Source: Echinometra lucunter (Eukaryota; Echinodermata; Echinoidea; Camarodonta; Echinometridae). From it: DNA of 64,000 nt. This document shows, piece after piece, positions 27,001 to 38,800 of this stretch (position 1 is the stretch's first letter; each line of letters begins with the position of its first letter). Location of the stretch: positions 2,639,558-2,703,557 of the forward strand of contig CM057158.1 in the NCBI GenBank assembly GCA_029962745.1, read 5' to 3'. The translations under genes were made by a program, and so were the position numbers. The notes below the pieces were generated by a model. The model searched no databases. It had not been told where the DNA came from and saw only the letters and a list, made by a program, of their open reading frames with translations.

Positions 27001-27827
27001 TGCTATTTTCTGCATAGGTAGCATCATGGTATGTTCAATTGTTTCCAGTACAAGTAATTCAAAGGAACAAGATTTGGAGTACATTTTTAAGACATATTTT
27101 GTATGCAATGCAATCTGGTACTGCAAAGCACTGGAGTAAGGCTGTGTAATGTGTTTGCTTTGCAGTGGAGGGTAAATGTATGTTGTGAAATTATGTTTTT
27201 ACAACAAATTCCCAGAGATTCATTTCTGAAATAGGTGAATTTACTCTGATCAGTTTTAATTTATATGCACACTTGCACAGTGTAATGCTCTGTAAAGTAT
27301 GTAATGTTTTATTGATAGCATCCATTTCTTTTCCTTCAATACAGATCGATAACAATGACTTCCACTGTGATAAGACAATTACCGCTGCTCCAGGCTCCAG
27401 CGGTGGTAGCGAGGTTAGCTTTGATATCACCTTTGAACCGTCTCGACTGGGTGAGACCCGAGGCACATTGACTCTCCATTCTCCCCTTGGTGGGGAGTAT
27501 ACCTTCCCTCTCTTTGGCACTTGCATCGCCCCCAAACCTCAGGGGCCGTACACCATCAAGGCTGGCTCCACCACCTCCATCCCCTTCAGGAACATCTTCT
27601 CACACACCACGGCCTTCATCTTCCAGGTGGACAACCCCTCCTTTACATGCAAGGCTGGGGACCAGGTCAGGGGCAAGAAGACCCATAACATCATCATTGG
27701 CTATGAGGGTAACAATGATGGTACCAAGGCACCCAAGATGGGCAAGCTGGTAGTGACCTGCGCTAGGTCTGCTGGAGGTGCTGCCAATGTCTCCTGGACA
27801 TACTATCTCAAGGGCATTACACCTTGA
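482..27827 (+). CDS. HYDIN: HYDIN axonemal central-pair protein, C-terminal 33 exons (5'-partial)
   Basis: HYDIN is a very large structural protein of motile cilia that forms the C2b projection of the central-pair apparatus; loss in mammals causes hydrocephalus and primary ciliary dyskinesia. Thirty-three exons with GT-AG borders and matching phases join into 6915 nt (2304 residues plus TGA at 27825-27827) with no stop or frameshift. The family's usual length is about 5100 residues, so this is roughly the C-terminal 45%. The protein is a chain of ASH/Ig-like modules, each with an [IVL]xFG strand followed about 20 residues later by an NxG or NxS turn, for example at exons 3, 5, 8, 13, 18, 20, 22, 25 and 26. 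Recognition rests on the conserved blocks DTIVCCIKENPEP, RPELELDKKQLHF, LRLEVSD-like and GGLDFG. Exon coordinates are given in the block entries below. Exons are 90-483 bp and introns 230-2710 bp. It converges on NELFCD. Identification is firm; splice sites are read by eye. Confidence 0.95.
2004..2023. repeat. poly(G) run
   Basis: Twenty G lie in HYDIN intron 3. No flanking MITE body is recognisable, so origin as a decayed G-ended terminus is only possible. Confidence 0.85.
5783..8489 (+). CDS. HYDIN: HYDIN exons 6-7, low-complexity linker (residues 329-420)
   Basis: Exons are 5783-5872 (90 bp, the shortest) and 8306-8489. Exon 6 encodes a basic, serine-rich linker (KRSKSRDGSSSGRSVAK). Exon 7 opens with a run of 14 glycines (residues about 366-379, bases 8325-8366) written with mixed GGN codons, then returns to a folded ASH-like strand (LQLGMFTVYPAYG). 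The linker sits between modules, as expected for a spacer. The two longest HYDIN introns of the window (3073-5782 and 5873-8305) flank exon 6. Confidence 0.9.
6986..7015. repeat. poly(C)-poly(A) run
   Basis: Seventeen C (6986-7002) are followed by one G and a 13-base A run in HYDIN intron 6. This is simple sequence, prone to assembly error. Confidence 0.85.
8958..12670 (+). CDS. HYDIN: HYDIN exons 8-13 (residues 421-859)
   Basis: Exons are 8958-9242, 9659-9811, 10288-10521, 11041-11143, 11594-11857 and 12393-12670. ASH-like strands are visible in exon 8 (KFIFGHVLVGRKAKARF), exon 10 (PRVTVLKPSLRNKKG leading into LPLCLSNDG) and exon 13 (HIYFGDCHINDAHQL with TNHS turn). Exon 12 ends in an acidic segment (TEETLDGTVEEEQ). 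Phases 0, 0, 0, 1, 1 and 0 at the exon ends match each following exon. Confidence 0.93.
13103..13390 (+). CDS. HYDIN: HYDIN exon 14, charged/alanine-rich linker (residues 860-955)
   Basis: This exon starts with a folded segment (MDWDDRLRTVKWIDIP) and then becomes a charged, probably helical linker with an alanine run (residues about 916-929, mainly GCT codons) followed by KERNEEEMRRKM. A coiled or extended single helix is likely for the second half. The flanking splice sites are AG at 13101-13102 and GT at 13391. The exon number and phase make it constitutive in this gene model. Confidence 0.9.
13391..14075 (+). repeat. purine-rich intron tract with (GA)n
   Basis: The sense strand is dominated by A and G, with a GA microsatellite at about 13438-13456 and mixed GAAA/AGAG sequence at 13860-14060. 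The dispersed repeat at 13560-13750 interrupts it. Such tracts can form triplex DNA. Confidence 0.7.
13560..13750. repeat. dispersed repeat fragment in HYDIN intron 14
   Basis: The segment with TATAGCG, CTCTATGCGCTTCC, CCCAGCTTTTAGCCCGGC, GGTACCCACTCACCTCACCTGAGTTGAGTG is unlike the purine-rich intron around it. It resembles a widespread short interspersed repeat of echinoderm genomes, from memory only. A weaker related stretch may lie at 17455-17590. Confidence 0.45.
14201..18821 (+). CDS. HYDIN: HYDIN exons 15-21 (residues 956-1396)
   Basis: Exons are 14201-14361, 14834-15109, 15711-15921, 16427-16579, 17205-17370, 17923-18070 and 18614-18821. ASH-like modules run across exon borders: AVHFKDTLMFQTRIFSF with VTNKGTVELPF (exons 15-16), RVLEMGSIGVQVRNTRHF with VNPTATPYTF (17-18), SHINFKSMLLGNEAYERIF with INNESRAFDF (19-20), and CIDFGEIEVNE (21-22). 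Exon 17 contains a glycine/proline-rich loop (ELPGPGGAPPG). Confidence 0.93.
15922..16240 (+). repeat. purine-rich tract after HYDIN exon 17
   Basis: The first 300 bases of intron 17 are strongly A/G-biased on the sense strand (GGAAAGGAAGG, GAGAGAGGAGAG), with an A run at about 16016-16029. This is the same bias as in intron 14. It is non-coding. Confidence 0.7.
19066..27827 (+). CDS. HYDIN: HYDIN exons 22-33 and C-terminus (residues 1397-2304)
   Basis: Exons are 19066-19293, 19822-19991, 20455-20620, 21665-21970, 22411-22580, 23081-23216, 23751-24047, 24363-24526, 25098-25248, 25709-25939, 26653-26877 and 27345-27827. Further ASH-like strands are QYDFGPCFIHRAG, RIVNFGALRIGQTIKRTI, SIPFGAVVLKSSTTRKL and EILHFSTHVRVKD. 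The last exon is the longest (483 bp). It encodes the terminal module, including YTIKAGSTTSIPFRNIF, and ends in TYYLKGITP followed by TGA. Confidence 0.94.
20626..21100. mobile_element. 459-bp foldback of ~20-bp units, 8-bp target duplication
   Basis: The direct repeat TATGGAAG flanks the element at 20626-20633 and 21093-21100. The left half is a string of about 20-bp units of the form ATTTGGTCTAATNNCC. From about 20885 the units appear in the opposite orientation (ATTAGACNAAATGG). The ends GCCACTTGGTCTAAT and the complement of ATTAGACTAAGTGGC form the terminal inverted repeat. It starts only 13 bp after HYDIN exon 24. It has no coding content. Confidence 0.8.
24190..24212. repeat. (CT)n microsatellite
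   Basis: A CT dinucleotide tract within a pyrimidine-rich part of HYDIN intron 28, about 150 bp before exon 29. Confidence 0.9.
26427..26602. mobile_element. pogo/Tigger-like MITE, copy 1 (176 bp)
   Basis: It starts CAGTGGAATCTCGGTATAAA, ends GAGTTTCCACTG, and is flanked by TA dinucleotides. It lies in the HYDIN intron 31, 50 bp before exon 32. It is the same family and exact length as the 57.2-kb copy; the two differ by scattered substitutions. Confidence 0.8.
26964..26984. repeat. poly(G) run
   Basis: A G run broken by one A lies in HYDIN intron 32 and is followed by a short GT tract. No element ends are visible beside it. Confidence 0.8.
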
Positions 27828-28015
27828 GTGTCCAGTGTTGAGGGGAAGGGCAAGACTAAATTCCTTGGACAAGTGGACTTCCCCATTGAATTTTTTCACA
27901 GGAGATTCCAATGCACAGGATTAGTCACACAGATGACTATTGAACTGTGAGATTTCCTAATGAACTGTTGATCTTCATTATTCCCTTAGACAATAAAAGT
28001 CGCAGATGTATTAAA
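27828..28015 (+). terminator. HYDIN: HYDIN 3' UTR and polyadenylation signal
   Basis: After the stop codon an AATAAA hexamer lies at 27992-27997, followed by GT/T-rich sequence, so a short UTR of about 190 nt is likely. No further coding sequence is seen before the opposing NELFCD 3' UTR. Confidence 0.6.
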
Positions 28016-28600
28016 TTTCGTAATGGTTTTGCTTCACAACAAATATATGTGACAAATATTTTAGTGTGTTGTTTTGAGAAATTTGTCACTATATGGCACT
28101 GTAACAAGAAATTTCAATGAATATAGTATTTCCCTGTTTGTACCTACAGATGAATTTGACTTCAGTTATAGTGTTTCAAAGATGCCGTCCATGTGTGGGG
28201 CTTTGACTTGTCACACAGATTTCTCAAATGCTGAACTCAGCATTAATATCATTGCACTCTCTACTTGATGCAAGTACTTGTTCCAAATTAACATGTAATG
28301 TGCGATACTTTAATGACATATAAATGTATATATGAATACATTCTTTCCATTCAGAACACCTTGAAAACAATCTTTTATGAAGAGCCTTATTTGTAATTGT
28401 AGTGATAAGATATTTCTAAATTCTCTATAATTATATTCATAAACTGTGAGAAAAAATGATGTACATTTATATATCAAGTTCTTTAATGAATTGAAATGAT
28501 AATAAGTATAGGAATTCATTGTAAATGTAACACATGATATAAATATAATAAATATATATTTCAGAACTACGTCAGTTGAATATAAGACTAGCTGAATGCA
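28016..28600. other. convergent intergenic spacer HYDIN/NELFCD
   Basis: This AT-rich region lies between the inferred poly(A) sites of two convergent genes. I see no coding signal or recognisable repeat. A second AATAAA on the + strand near 28547 could allow a longer HYDIN transcript that would overlap the NELFCD UTR antisense. Confidence 0.5.
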
Positions 28601-29805
28601 AAATACTTATTTTAATTCTTTATTGTAAACTGTACATATATACATATTTTTACAAACATTACATTGCATTCCATTTAAACTTAATGCCATGCTTTTAGAT
28701 AGGGCAAAAAACATGACATGAATTACTGAAAAAACTCACAATATGAGAAATTTGAGTCGAGTTATACTTTAACAAAAGTTGCACTAAATTTTGTTTTATA
28801 CAAAGCTTTTCCTTCCTGTATAATGAATTGAAAATAGATTGATAACACTCAAAGTGAATATAGATATTGTCGCTCTTAAGTATAAATGAATAGCTATTTT
28901 GTCTATGTATAGTTCTGTGGAGATAATTATATTCCGTCCTGTTTTGTTGTTGGAATGTGTGAGAATTTCTACCTTGTTCTTGAATAAAAATTTGATGATA
29001 TTCAATACAAGCATAGTTATCACTGTATGTCCTTTCTTGTTAGGAGAAATACATATAGTCCAGTGTTCGTCTTTAGAAAATAAAGGTTATCTAGATTTGT
29101 TGAACTGAAACTACCAGAACCTTCATTTAGAAGTCTTTCCCAATGAATTATGAAGAAAACAAAATTTCCTACATATGTACATGTATGTTCTATCATGGCG
29201 ATACAAGTACTGTATAGTGACCAGCTAAAAAAACAGAAAAGAGTGTTGTGTTGATAACTACTTGCAACAACACAGATAATCATAGCTGACAATAATAATG
29301 TAGGTGGCCTAGATACATATATGTGGGTGCATGTTCTTTTTTTTTTTTGTCTTTCCATGCACAAAGTCCATGTTTCATATTCAAGGAAAATTGAATTTTA
29401 CTCTTGAAATAAAAAGAACTATCAAGTTATAATTAATGGAAACCACTTGAGTTATGGGACAACCATTTGTTTTTCTTCAAAATGCAAATGATTTCATGGT
29501 TTATCTCTCTTACTATGGGCTCTGTTTCTCTCATGGAAATAAATCAACAAATGCAGATTATTCTCTTGCTAGGAGCATTTGATTCTCGGATTCATACAAA
29601 CTGCTCCATAGGCAGCTCGGCGCAAAGTTCAGTGGTGAAATAGTACCCTTAAATAGTCATTTAAAAATTCATGATTTTCCATTCCTGCTGGGTATTCATG
29701 CTGATTTCATACATCAGAGGCAGCATAAAGTTAATGTCCAGGGTAATTTCATCACAATGATACACTTTAGCAATCTGGAGGATGTGCATTTTTCCACTTT
29801 CTGGT
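28601..29805 (-). terminator. NELFCD: NELFCD 3' UTR and polyadenylation signal
   Basis: On the minus strand an AATAAA (plus-strand TTTATT) lies at 28619-28624, about 1.2 kb after the stop codon at 29806-29808. The interval is AT-rich without coding potential. The exact cleavage site is inferred. Confidence 0.5.
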
Positions 29806-32800
29806 TCACATCATGATGAAATGTGTCTTGCAGTGAACTGTGGGAAAAAACAAATGAAAATAAAAAGTGTTTGACATACAACATCTCAAAAACTACCTTT
29901 TTTCTGCAAACTTTTTAATGAGGGTTTAAGTATTCGGTAATATTGATTTCACACAAATGCCGTGAAGATTGTTCACAAGTCTGGCCTGCTTTTGTTCAGA
30001 CATGAGATGTGTGTTTGTTAGAACATGCTTGGAGCAATCAGAGTCAGGCAATGGTGACATCGTCAAATCTCCCTTTGAAAATTAAGAGAAATCACAGAAA
30101 CCATTACATTCACAAATACCCATTAATGTTCTGAAAGTAAATTTATTTTTTTCCTCAGATAAAATGGCAATGAAATTTAAAAACATTTCATATGATAACA
30201 TCCACTGTTTGAGAGTTCTTGAAGAAGACTTGCCATATTTTTTCTTTGAAATCCATACGACAAAAGCACACACAAAAAAAAACACTACAGGAAACTACTC
30301 AGTGCGGCGACTGAACATTACATCATTCAATTCAAGTACCTTTACAACCTTTACCCCCTTATCAAATATATACATACTGTGATAATCCTCACACAACCCT
30401 TTAAAGAATACTACAGCTCCTTACCTATGAAGTCTGAGACTGGGTCCTTGCCATCTTCACTGCGTAATGAATCTGTGATGTCTGGGTTCTCTATGACTGG
30501 TAAGAAGAGCTGTACAAAATCTGATGTGTATGGAGGTGCTATCATGTCCAAGACCTGATAAAGGCAACAGAGAAAACACAGTTCAGTTATACAAGGTGTA
30601 AGAATGATGGAAGCAGATACGTATACAAAGGTGAATGTGTGAATATTCACTCCCATATTTTGTAGTCAATTCCTACATTCATCTCCAACTCTTGTGAGAC
30701 ATCCCCCACTAAATCATCAGTTTTCAGTATGTTCTCAGTTCTCACATAGGTGCTACTACTGTCCTTTCTCCCCCACTTTCTATTCTTCATCTTATTCTTC
30801 CTTCCTTAACACTTTCTATCTCATCTTCTCTTGTCTTCTCTCTTCTTCGATCAAAATCACAAAGTACACAACGTTTCCATAAGTTCCGAGACAATCAACC
30901 TAACTACCCTGTGATTACTCGCAGCACAACCAGCTTACAGCAGTACATGGTGATAGCTACCCCTCCCCCTCCCCAAATCACCATCGTTCCTATGTATTCC
31001 CTTTGCATTTTATGTACTGCTTCCCTTTCTCTCTTCACTGTCCCTGCTTGCTTACCTCTGTAACAAAATGCCTGATGAGTGAGATATCTGTGTCTTGTTT
31101 CTCAACACACTTGGCAATGTACTTGATGACAGGTACTACATAGCCTCTACTCAGTAAATGTACCATTCGGTCTAAGATTGTCTTCTTCAGTTCCATCTGA
31201 ATCAAAATCAAATCATTCCATAACAATAATTTGTAATTCAATGTATTTATGAATTCATATTCTATACATCTACACATAAGAGGGTGAACTGACATTTACT
31301 GAAACAAAAGTTACTACAAGGTGTATTTGTTGAAGATGTAGGGTTTTGTCTTGGGACAGATAGAAGGATGGAGAGATAAATAAATGGACGAAAACCCACC
31401 AAACCAGAAATGTGACAGAATAATGAAACAAAAGGTAATACTTATCAAATACTACTGTGTAATGTGAAAAGAAAAGAAAAAAAAATCATTACCTGAACCA
31501 TGACATCAAGTTCTGGGTAAGGTTCTGAAAACTGTCGTATGAGAAGCTCTAAAACCTTGGAATGCAGTAATTGATGACAGTTCACCACCTGGTATCAAAA
31601 CAAATATCTTAACACTTCAATTATTTGATATAAAGAGCTAAATTGCAAAATAATTATGTAAGCATATGATGATTCATCACGGTTTACTTTATATTTGCTA
31701 TATTGTTGCAAGGCATGAATAAGGATCATTGCCAAACTAATTGATATACCAATTTAACACAAGGCCCCGTCTCATAAAGAGTTGTGATTCATTCAAATCG
31801 ATCGCAACTTTGAGACTGATCCCAACTCCAACCATGTACTCCTAAGTACATAGTTGAGATTGATCTCATTGTTGCAATTGATTTGAATCAATCGCAAATC
31901 TTTATAAGACAGGGCCATGGTATCGATATAAGTTGTTATCTTCAGCATCAACACTCTCCTGTACTATCATGCTCAGGGTGCATTCAGGGCACAATGTGTT
32001 TTTTTTTTTTTTTTTTTCCAGGGAGGTATATTTATGTGTGATACTGGGTAATCACATAACTGAAGTGACAAGCTTTTCTTCCATAACCAAAGGTAGGAAC
32101 CTCCGAAGTCCTTCCAATGCATACTTTAACACAGCAAACAGCCCTATCTATGTTTACATGCATCACATAATCCTTTCTCCTTGAATGAATAAAGAGTTGT
32201 ATTCATAGGCTACACCTTATTTTTTAGCTTTGGAATGTTACATTAAAGTAAAGGTATTGAATCCATAACAAAAAAAAAGGGTATTGAATCCGTGTAAAAT
32301 CCATGCATCATTTCTGAGTGCATGCACATGTGCATTTAATGTGTGTTGCTCCATATGGATCATAACATACTTTGGCCAATTAAATCATTCCTCACCTCAT
32401 CAAGAAGTAATAGATGGATTGGAGTGTGGTCTGTTAACCTCTGGAAGTAGGTGGGGTCTTGAACAACACAGTCTACCCAGTAGACCACACCCATAGCAAT
32501 CACTGGGTACCTAGGAGGATAGAAAATAAGAATAAAGGCAGAAAGTATAAAAAGCACTGAGTACTTTTTTACTGTGATGGTTATGAGCTTGGCCACTGCA
32601 CCACTGGAAGTAAGAGGGGCCCTGAACCAGTTTACCCATTGCAATCATTGGGTACCTAGGATAACCTAGGATAACAAAGGTGAAATTCACAGTAGACTCG
32701 AGGTCAAATTCGAGATAAAGTTTGCATATTATTGTCATAATCACATTAAGGAATTCTCTGTTTCATAGCTGTTCTCTGTCAGAATATGATGTGCCCATTT

Positions 32801-35800
32801 TGCTTTCTATTGCTGTTTCCCTCCTCTCATCCTTGATTTATCATAATCCAACCTCTTGCTCCCCCCATCAAAATAAAGAGGGATAAGGGTACCCCCTCCC
32901 CAAGATGTTCTTAAGATGTGTTTACTTTTTCATTTATCCGTTTTCTTTCTCTATTTGTGTCCTCACCTCTTTCACTTCCTATCTTGGTCACACTCACTCT
33001 TTACCCCACTTTCTGTCTTTCTGTCTGTCTGTACTAAGAAAGGTTGTTTTTTCCTCTCTCTCCCTCCCTTCCCTCCCTATCTCCCCCCCCCCAATCTTCC
33101 TAGCCCCCTCCCTCCCTCCCTTTCTCCTTTCAGTTTTCCTATCCATACCTGATACATTGGTAGACAGTAGTGAGTTCCATGCTCAGTTCTGATTCTCCTT
33201 TCTTGCCTGAACTACAGATAGCATGAACCTTCTCTATGGCAAGGTTTGTGGCCTTCAGCTCATCCTTTGTGACTGATGTTCTCTTGCCCTGTCATGAAAA
33301 ATGATGCAAAATAGTAATCAAACTTATAATTATAAAGTCACTGTCCTGCTTAAAGTATGAGGGTACAAGATAACAACTACGATGGTTATAAAATCTCTTA
33401 AGTTTCATTAGAACTTAAATTTCATTAGTATTCCAATAATATCATCATGATCATCACATTTATCACCACCACCACTGTCATTGCCATCATCATCATCATC
33501 ACTATCATCTGATCATCATCAACATCATCATCACTACCACTATCTTCACAATCCTCCTCCTCCTCCTCCTCCTCCTCAGCATCATTCATATCATCAACTC
33601 CTCCTACTTACCAGTCTCCATGTTTCATGAGCACAGGTAGCATGAGCCAGGAGGTAGGTATACTTGGGTCTGTGTTCTGGGTTGATGGTAGCACCAGGCT
33701 TGAAGAGTGCTTCAATGAAGAGTGTGAAGAACTGAGGTACCCTGATCAACTCGACAGGGGGTGGGTCAGGGTCACTGTACATCTTATACAGCTTCAAAAG
33801 AGAGTAAAATAACATGGAAATTTACTGGTCCGAATACATGAAAGAGGTTTTAAATTCAAACCTTCATAAGTGTAATTCATGCATGTCCTCTTGCCCATTG
33901 GGTGGACATTAATGCGCTTTATATGCTTATTTCTTTGCTTACCGGTATATTAGTCCATGGCAGAGGTTTAAACCATGATTTAGATCATGGTTTAAAATAA
34001 ACCTCTTTCCTGGCAAAAGTACATAAAATATACTCAGATGCATATATCAATGCATGTTGTCAGTAGATAGGCCAGGCAAAGCTGTGCTTTTACTGCAGTC
34101 TATCAATACAAACACCTTAAGCCTGTTACATGTATATTAGCTTGTGCTGGACAGCACAGTAGTGATAAGCAAATTTGTACGATATTGCCGTCAAGATAAG
34201 TTATCAAGACATTCTTGTAATGACAATATTTGTTTTGGAAGTTCTAAATGTTGCAACACTACAAAAATCTTAAAATAACACCAGAGGGGTGTAACATAAA
34301 GAGATACAATCAATCTTACAATCAATTGTATCTCTTTCGTACATGGTTTGCTATAGACTTACGATTGATATCAACCATAAGATTGATTGTATGTTTTATG
34401 TTACACCCCTAAGCTCATATAACAGTGGGAGCACCGTGGTATATTAACCTGTTGAATACGAAGCTCAAAATAACTAGGGCCAGGGTCTATGGAAAATATG
34501 TGCTATACTGAAATCAAATCATGCTCAACGGGTTAACCCATTCGTGACAGGAATTATTTAAAGCCTAATTTGTCAAAAAGTTGCCAATATGCAGGAAAAA
34601 ATGGTGATTTTAAACTTTCTATCACATTGCCAATTTAAGGATTTTAATGCTTATTTTCCTTTAAAAAATTTTCAGCATCAAACAATGAATATTGATGCAA
34701 CCAAAATGGGTACAGTTTGTGTAGAATTTTTTGCTCTTTCTGCTCATGTATTTGGTATGATTTTTAGCGTTTTGGATTAAAAGATATTAGGCCAAACCAC
34801 AAAATGTGGACATCTGTCACGAATGGGTTAATGATGGTGCTTGACTCTCATACAAGAGGTCCTGGGGTCACTGTATGCACTGTGCTTCCATTCTTAGAAT
34901 AATGGGGTGTTGCAAGTAAGTTGCAATCGATTGCAAGTTGCAACTGATTGTCAATGGCCAATCAAAATCATTGTTGCATGCATGTCTTCTTAAAAGGGCA
35001 GACCCTGAGCCAATCAGAATGGTTGTTTCAAAATTAGCAATTATTTGCAATTGATTGCAACTTTCTTGCAACATCCTATAAGTGTTTACACATTGTCCTT
35101 CTGGGCCTACAGTCTATAGGTGTAATATGTGGGTTCCAGGCAATACTAGGGTAATAATAATTGCACAGCCCCAAGGACATGTAGTATTTATACTGAAAAG
35201 ATTAACCTGGGTATATCAGAAAATATTCCTACACCCTAGAGCAGACTCTCAAAATGAGAATGAGCAGGGTAGAATACATACCACTGTAATGTCAGCCGGA
35301 TTGAGAGCCTTGCGTGAGATCATGGAGACAAGCGCCTGGCAAGCTCTAGGGTAGGCTGTGGCACTGCTGACTGCTAAACTAATCTGAGTTACACCTTCAC
35401 CTCTGTGAGCAACAAAACAAAATATAAATCAGTGATTTTTTTTTTTCTTTCAAATGAAATGAAAGGCAACCCCCCCCAACCTAAAACAAAACAAACAAAC
35501 AAACAAACAAAAAACCACATGCTTGGAAAAAACCAATGGACTTATAGGCATTGGCTAACTTTGTGAGCAGCTGATTTAAAAAATTCTCAAACTAAGATGA
35601 AACATGTGTATGAGTACTTGTATTTGTACTCAAAAACCCTGAAATCAACCATAATTTGGAATGAAAAAGTGTAAGTTAGACGCAAACGGCAATTTTATTA
35701 TCCTTCGTCTCACGAGACACTCACTAAGAGGACCGCTTTGCTTGAATTTGAAAATGCCGTTATGTGCCTCCCGCCGCGTGATACGCCAATGCACACAGTA

Positions 35801-38800
35801 TGGTAAGGTGAGTCATACGCGCATGCGCACTCCTTATGTCTATTCTGTGCAACCGACTCTCATATATTTTTCAAACATTGGTTCACATTTTTGATATTTA
35901 AACATACTTCCTGTGGATATTATACTTTGAAACTTTCAGACTGGTATTTTTACACTATAACCCTTATGTTTATCTCATTTTCAAGTAACAAAACGAGATT
36001 TTTTAAAATCATAACAATGTCAACCAATGCCTTTAAAGCTTTAAGCCCTCTTTCAGGGACTTTTTAATCGAGGTGCAATGCCTTACAAGAGGATACCAGT
36101 GCATCACTTAGTTTCAAATCCAGGACCTCCCATTTACAGTACTACTGCTCTATTAATGAGCCGTTACGCCTGTAGATGACAAAGTGAAATTTGCTGATTA
36201 ATGCAGCATTTATTCCCCTAGGATAACTGTAATAAGATTCCTATACATAGAAATAGAAGCATTTTATAACAAGTTCTGAACAAACCTCTCATGTCCGACG
36301 GCTTGAACTTCTTGACATAATCTTCTAATGATTGACTCGCCTCCATCTTGTCTGGCTAATAGCTGCATCATCACCTCAGCATACAGGAATGTGTGCTGAC
36401 CATGGCATACCATTTTCTGCAGGAGAATAGAGTAGGAGAGAGAAAGAGAGTGAGAGAGGGAGAGAAAGAGTGCAGTATATGTTTCCAACCTCCCTCCCCC
36501 TGAAAAATAAAAAAAAAAACAATTGAAGCAAATATTCTAAGAAGAGCCAGTTTCATGAATATATTGGAGGTTTGTGCCTGAGCTGGTATAATATCCCTAT
36601 TTTTTTAATGGTATGTAATTTCATTAAAAGCATTTTATTTTGCAATGTTAAGAAAAGGCCAAAAAGAAGTTATTAGCTACAAGCAGCCCATAGGTAGCCA
36701 AAAAAAATAAAAATAATGAAACAAAAACAAAAAAAAAAATAAAGAAAGACAGGAAGAAAGAAATAATAAGAAAGGTATATTGCCTACAAATATTTAAGTA
36801 GGAAGAAGTTTAATATAACAGTCTTGTCAATCTAGTCACTCTACGGTTCCTTTACTTCATCAGAGTATGCATTATTTTTAAAATCATTACAAGAATTTCC
36901 AGGTACCGCTACATTAGATTTTGAAGTGCAGGAGTAAGTTAAAACTTTACTACACATTACAACTACCGAAATAATATACCCTAAATAAACACTTACACTA
37001 AACTCTGGGAGGTGCTTGACTAAGGCCTCCTCCCCTCCTTCTAGGAGTTTGTTGATGGATGTTTGTAGGACCTTGGAGAAGACACCAATCTCATGGCAGG
37101 CAGTGGTTACTACTCCAATCTCACCCTGGAATCCAGCATCTGATATCAGCTAGAGAACAACAAGAAAACAAATATTCTCATTTACATAACCACCTTCAGT
37201 TTTAACGTTGAACAAGTGGAGTACCACACAGATACATTCACAAACATTAACACTGTAGAATCTTAAGAGAATCCTTTGACAGAGGTAAGAATACAGAAAG
37301 CAGTTTGGTCAGTTACTCAACTTTTAAGGTACGGTGTAAAAAACAGGTAATCTCATTGTTATACCATTGGATTGATATCAGAGGGAAATCTAGAACATGG
37401 GATGAGGAATTGTTATCTCACCTTGATGGTAAAGTTCAACATGAGGCAGTCTGGGTAAGATTCAGCCAGCTGATAAAACAATGCCCTCCATGTCCTGTGC
37501 TGAATCATAGCTTCTAACCAGGCAGGGGTCTGAAGGAGAAAAAAAAAATGTCTTTTGAATCAACATTACTGGATGAAATTCATGAATCTATTCAAATAGT
37601 ATTAGTTCAAGAAAATTTAGTTTCTGAGAAATCATACTTCTGATATATAAGATATAAGATATAAGAGTACTGTTTAAATTTGACTTGAATGTTATCTACA
37701 CATAATATTTGTAATGATATATAATCTATTTACATCACTAGTTCTCTCTCTCTCTCTCTCTCTCTTCTCATCCTAGTCAGTTATATAGGGAGGAGAGACA
37801 AGATGATAATAGTGTTAAGCATCCTATTCCCCTTCTGGCACATACGATGTGGCGTACTCAATTACAAAAATCATTATTTTCTGATTAAATATCTGCTTTA
37901 CTCACCCCTCCTTCTTCACTGAAGATAGTGTCAGCCTTCTTAGGATCAAAGTGCTTTACAATCAGCAACTTAAGATGGTCTTCTACCATCTGTTGTACCT
38001 CTGTGGGATTCACACCTGTAAAATGAAAATGTTTTCATATGCATTGCTCAATGGTTTCAAATATGCAAATTAAAACTAGATGAATCCTTTACCGAGTGCG
38101 GTCGAAATTTATGCCTCCGCCATTGCCAGATCGGAAATATATGGCACATTCATGTTCATTTATTTTCATTTTTACAATGACATCTTTGACCTTGACCTTT
38201 GACCTTGTGACCCCCAACTCAGATGAGACCATTGCCCTTTCCATATGCTTACATGAGCCAAGTTTGAAGTTGAACCGTCACAGAGTTGTTGATTTATCGC
38301 AAGAATAAGCAAGTTTCATGTATATAATGACCTCTATGACCTTTGACCTTTGACTTTGAGACTCTAAAATCTAATCAGATAATTGTCCCTCCCACATGCA
38401 TACATGAGCCAAGTTTGAAGTTGATCCGTCAAATAGTTGAGATATCGTGAGAATGAACCATTTCTATATACATAATGACCTCTATGACCTTTGACCTTGA
38501 GGCCCCAAAATCTAATCAGATCATTATCCCTTCCATATGCATACATGAGCCAAGTTTGAAGTTGATCTGTGAAATGGTTATTGAGTTATTGCGAGAATGA
38601 ACCATTCCTATGTACATAATGACCTCTATGACCTTTGACCTTGAGACCCCAAAATCTAATAAGATCATTTTCTCTCCCATATGCATACACGAGCCAAGTT
38701 TGAAGCTGATCCGTCAAATGGTTCTTAAGTTAATGTGAGAACGAAAACGGGACGGACGGACAGACGACCCTAAAACATAATGCCTCCGGCACCACCTACG

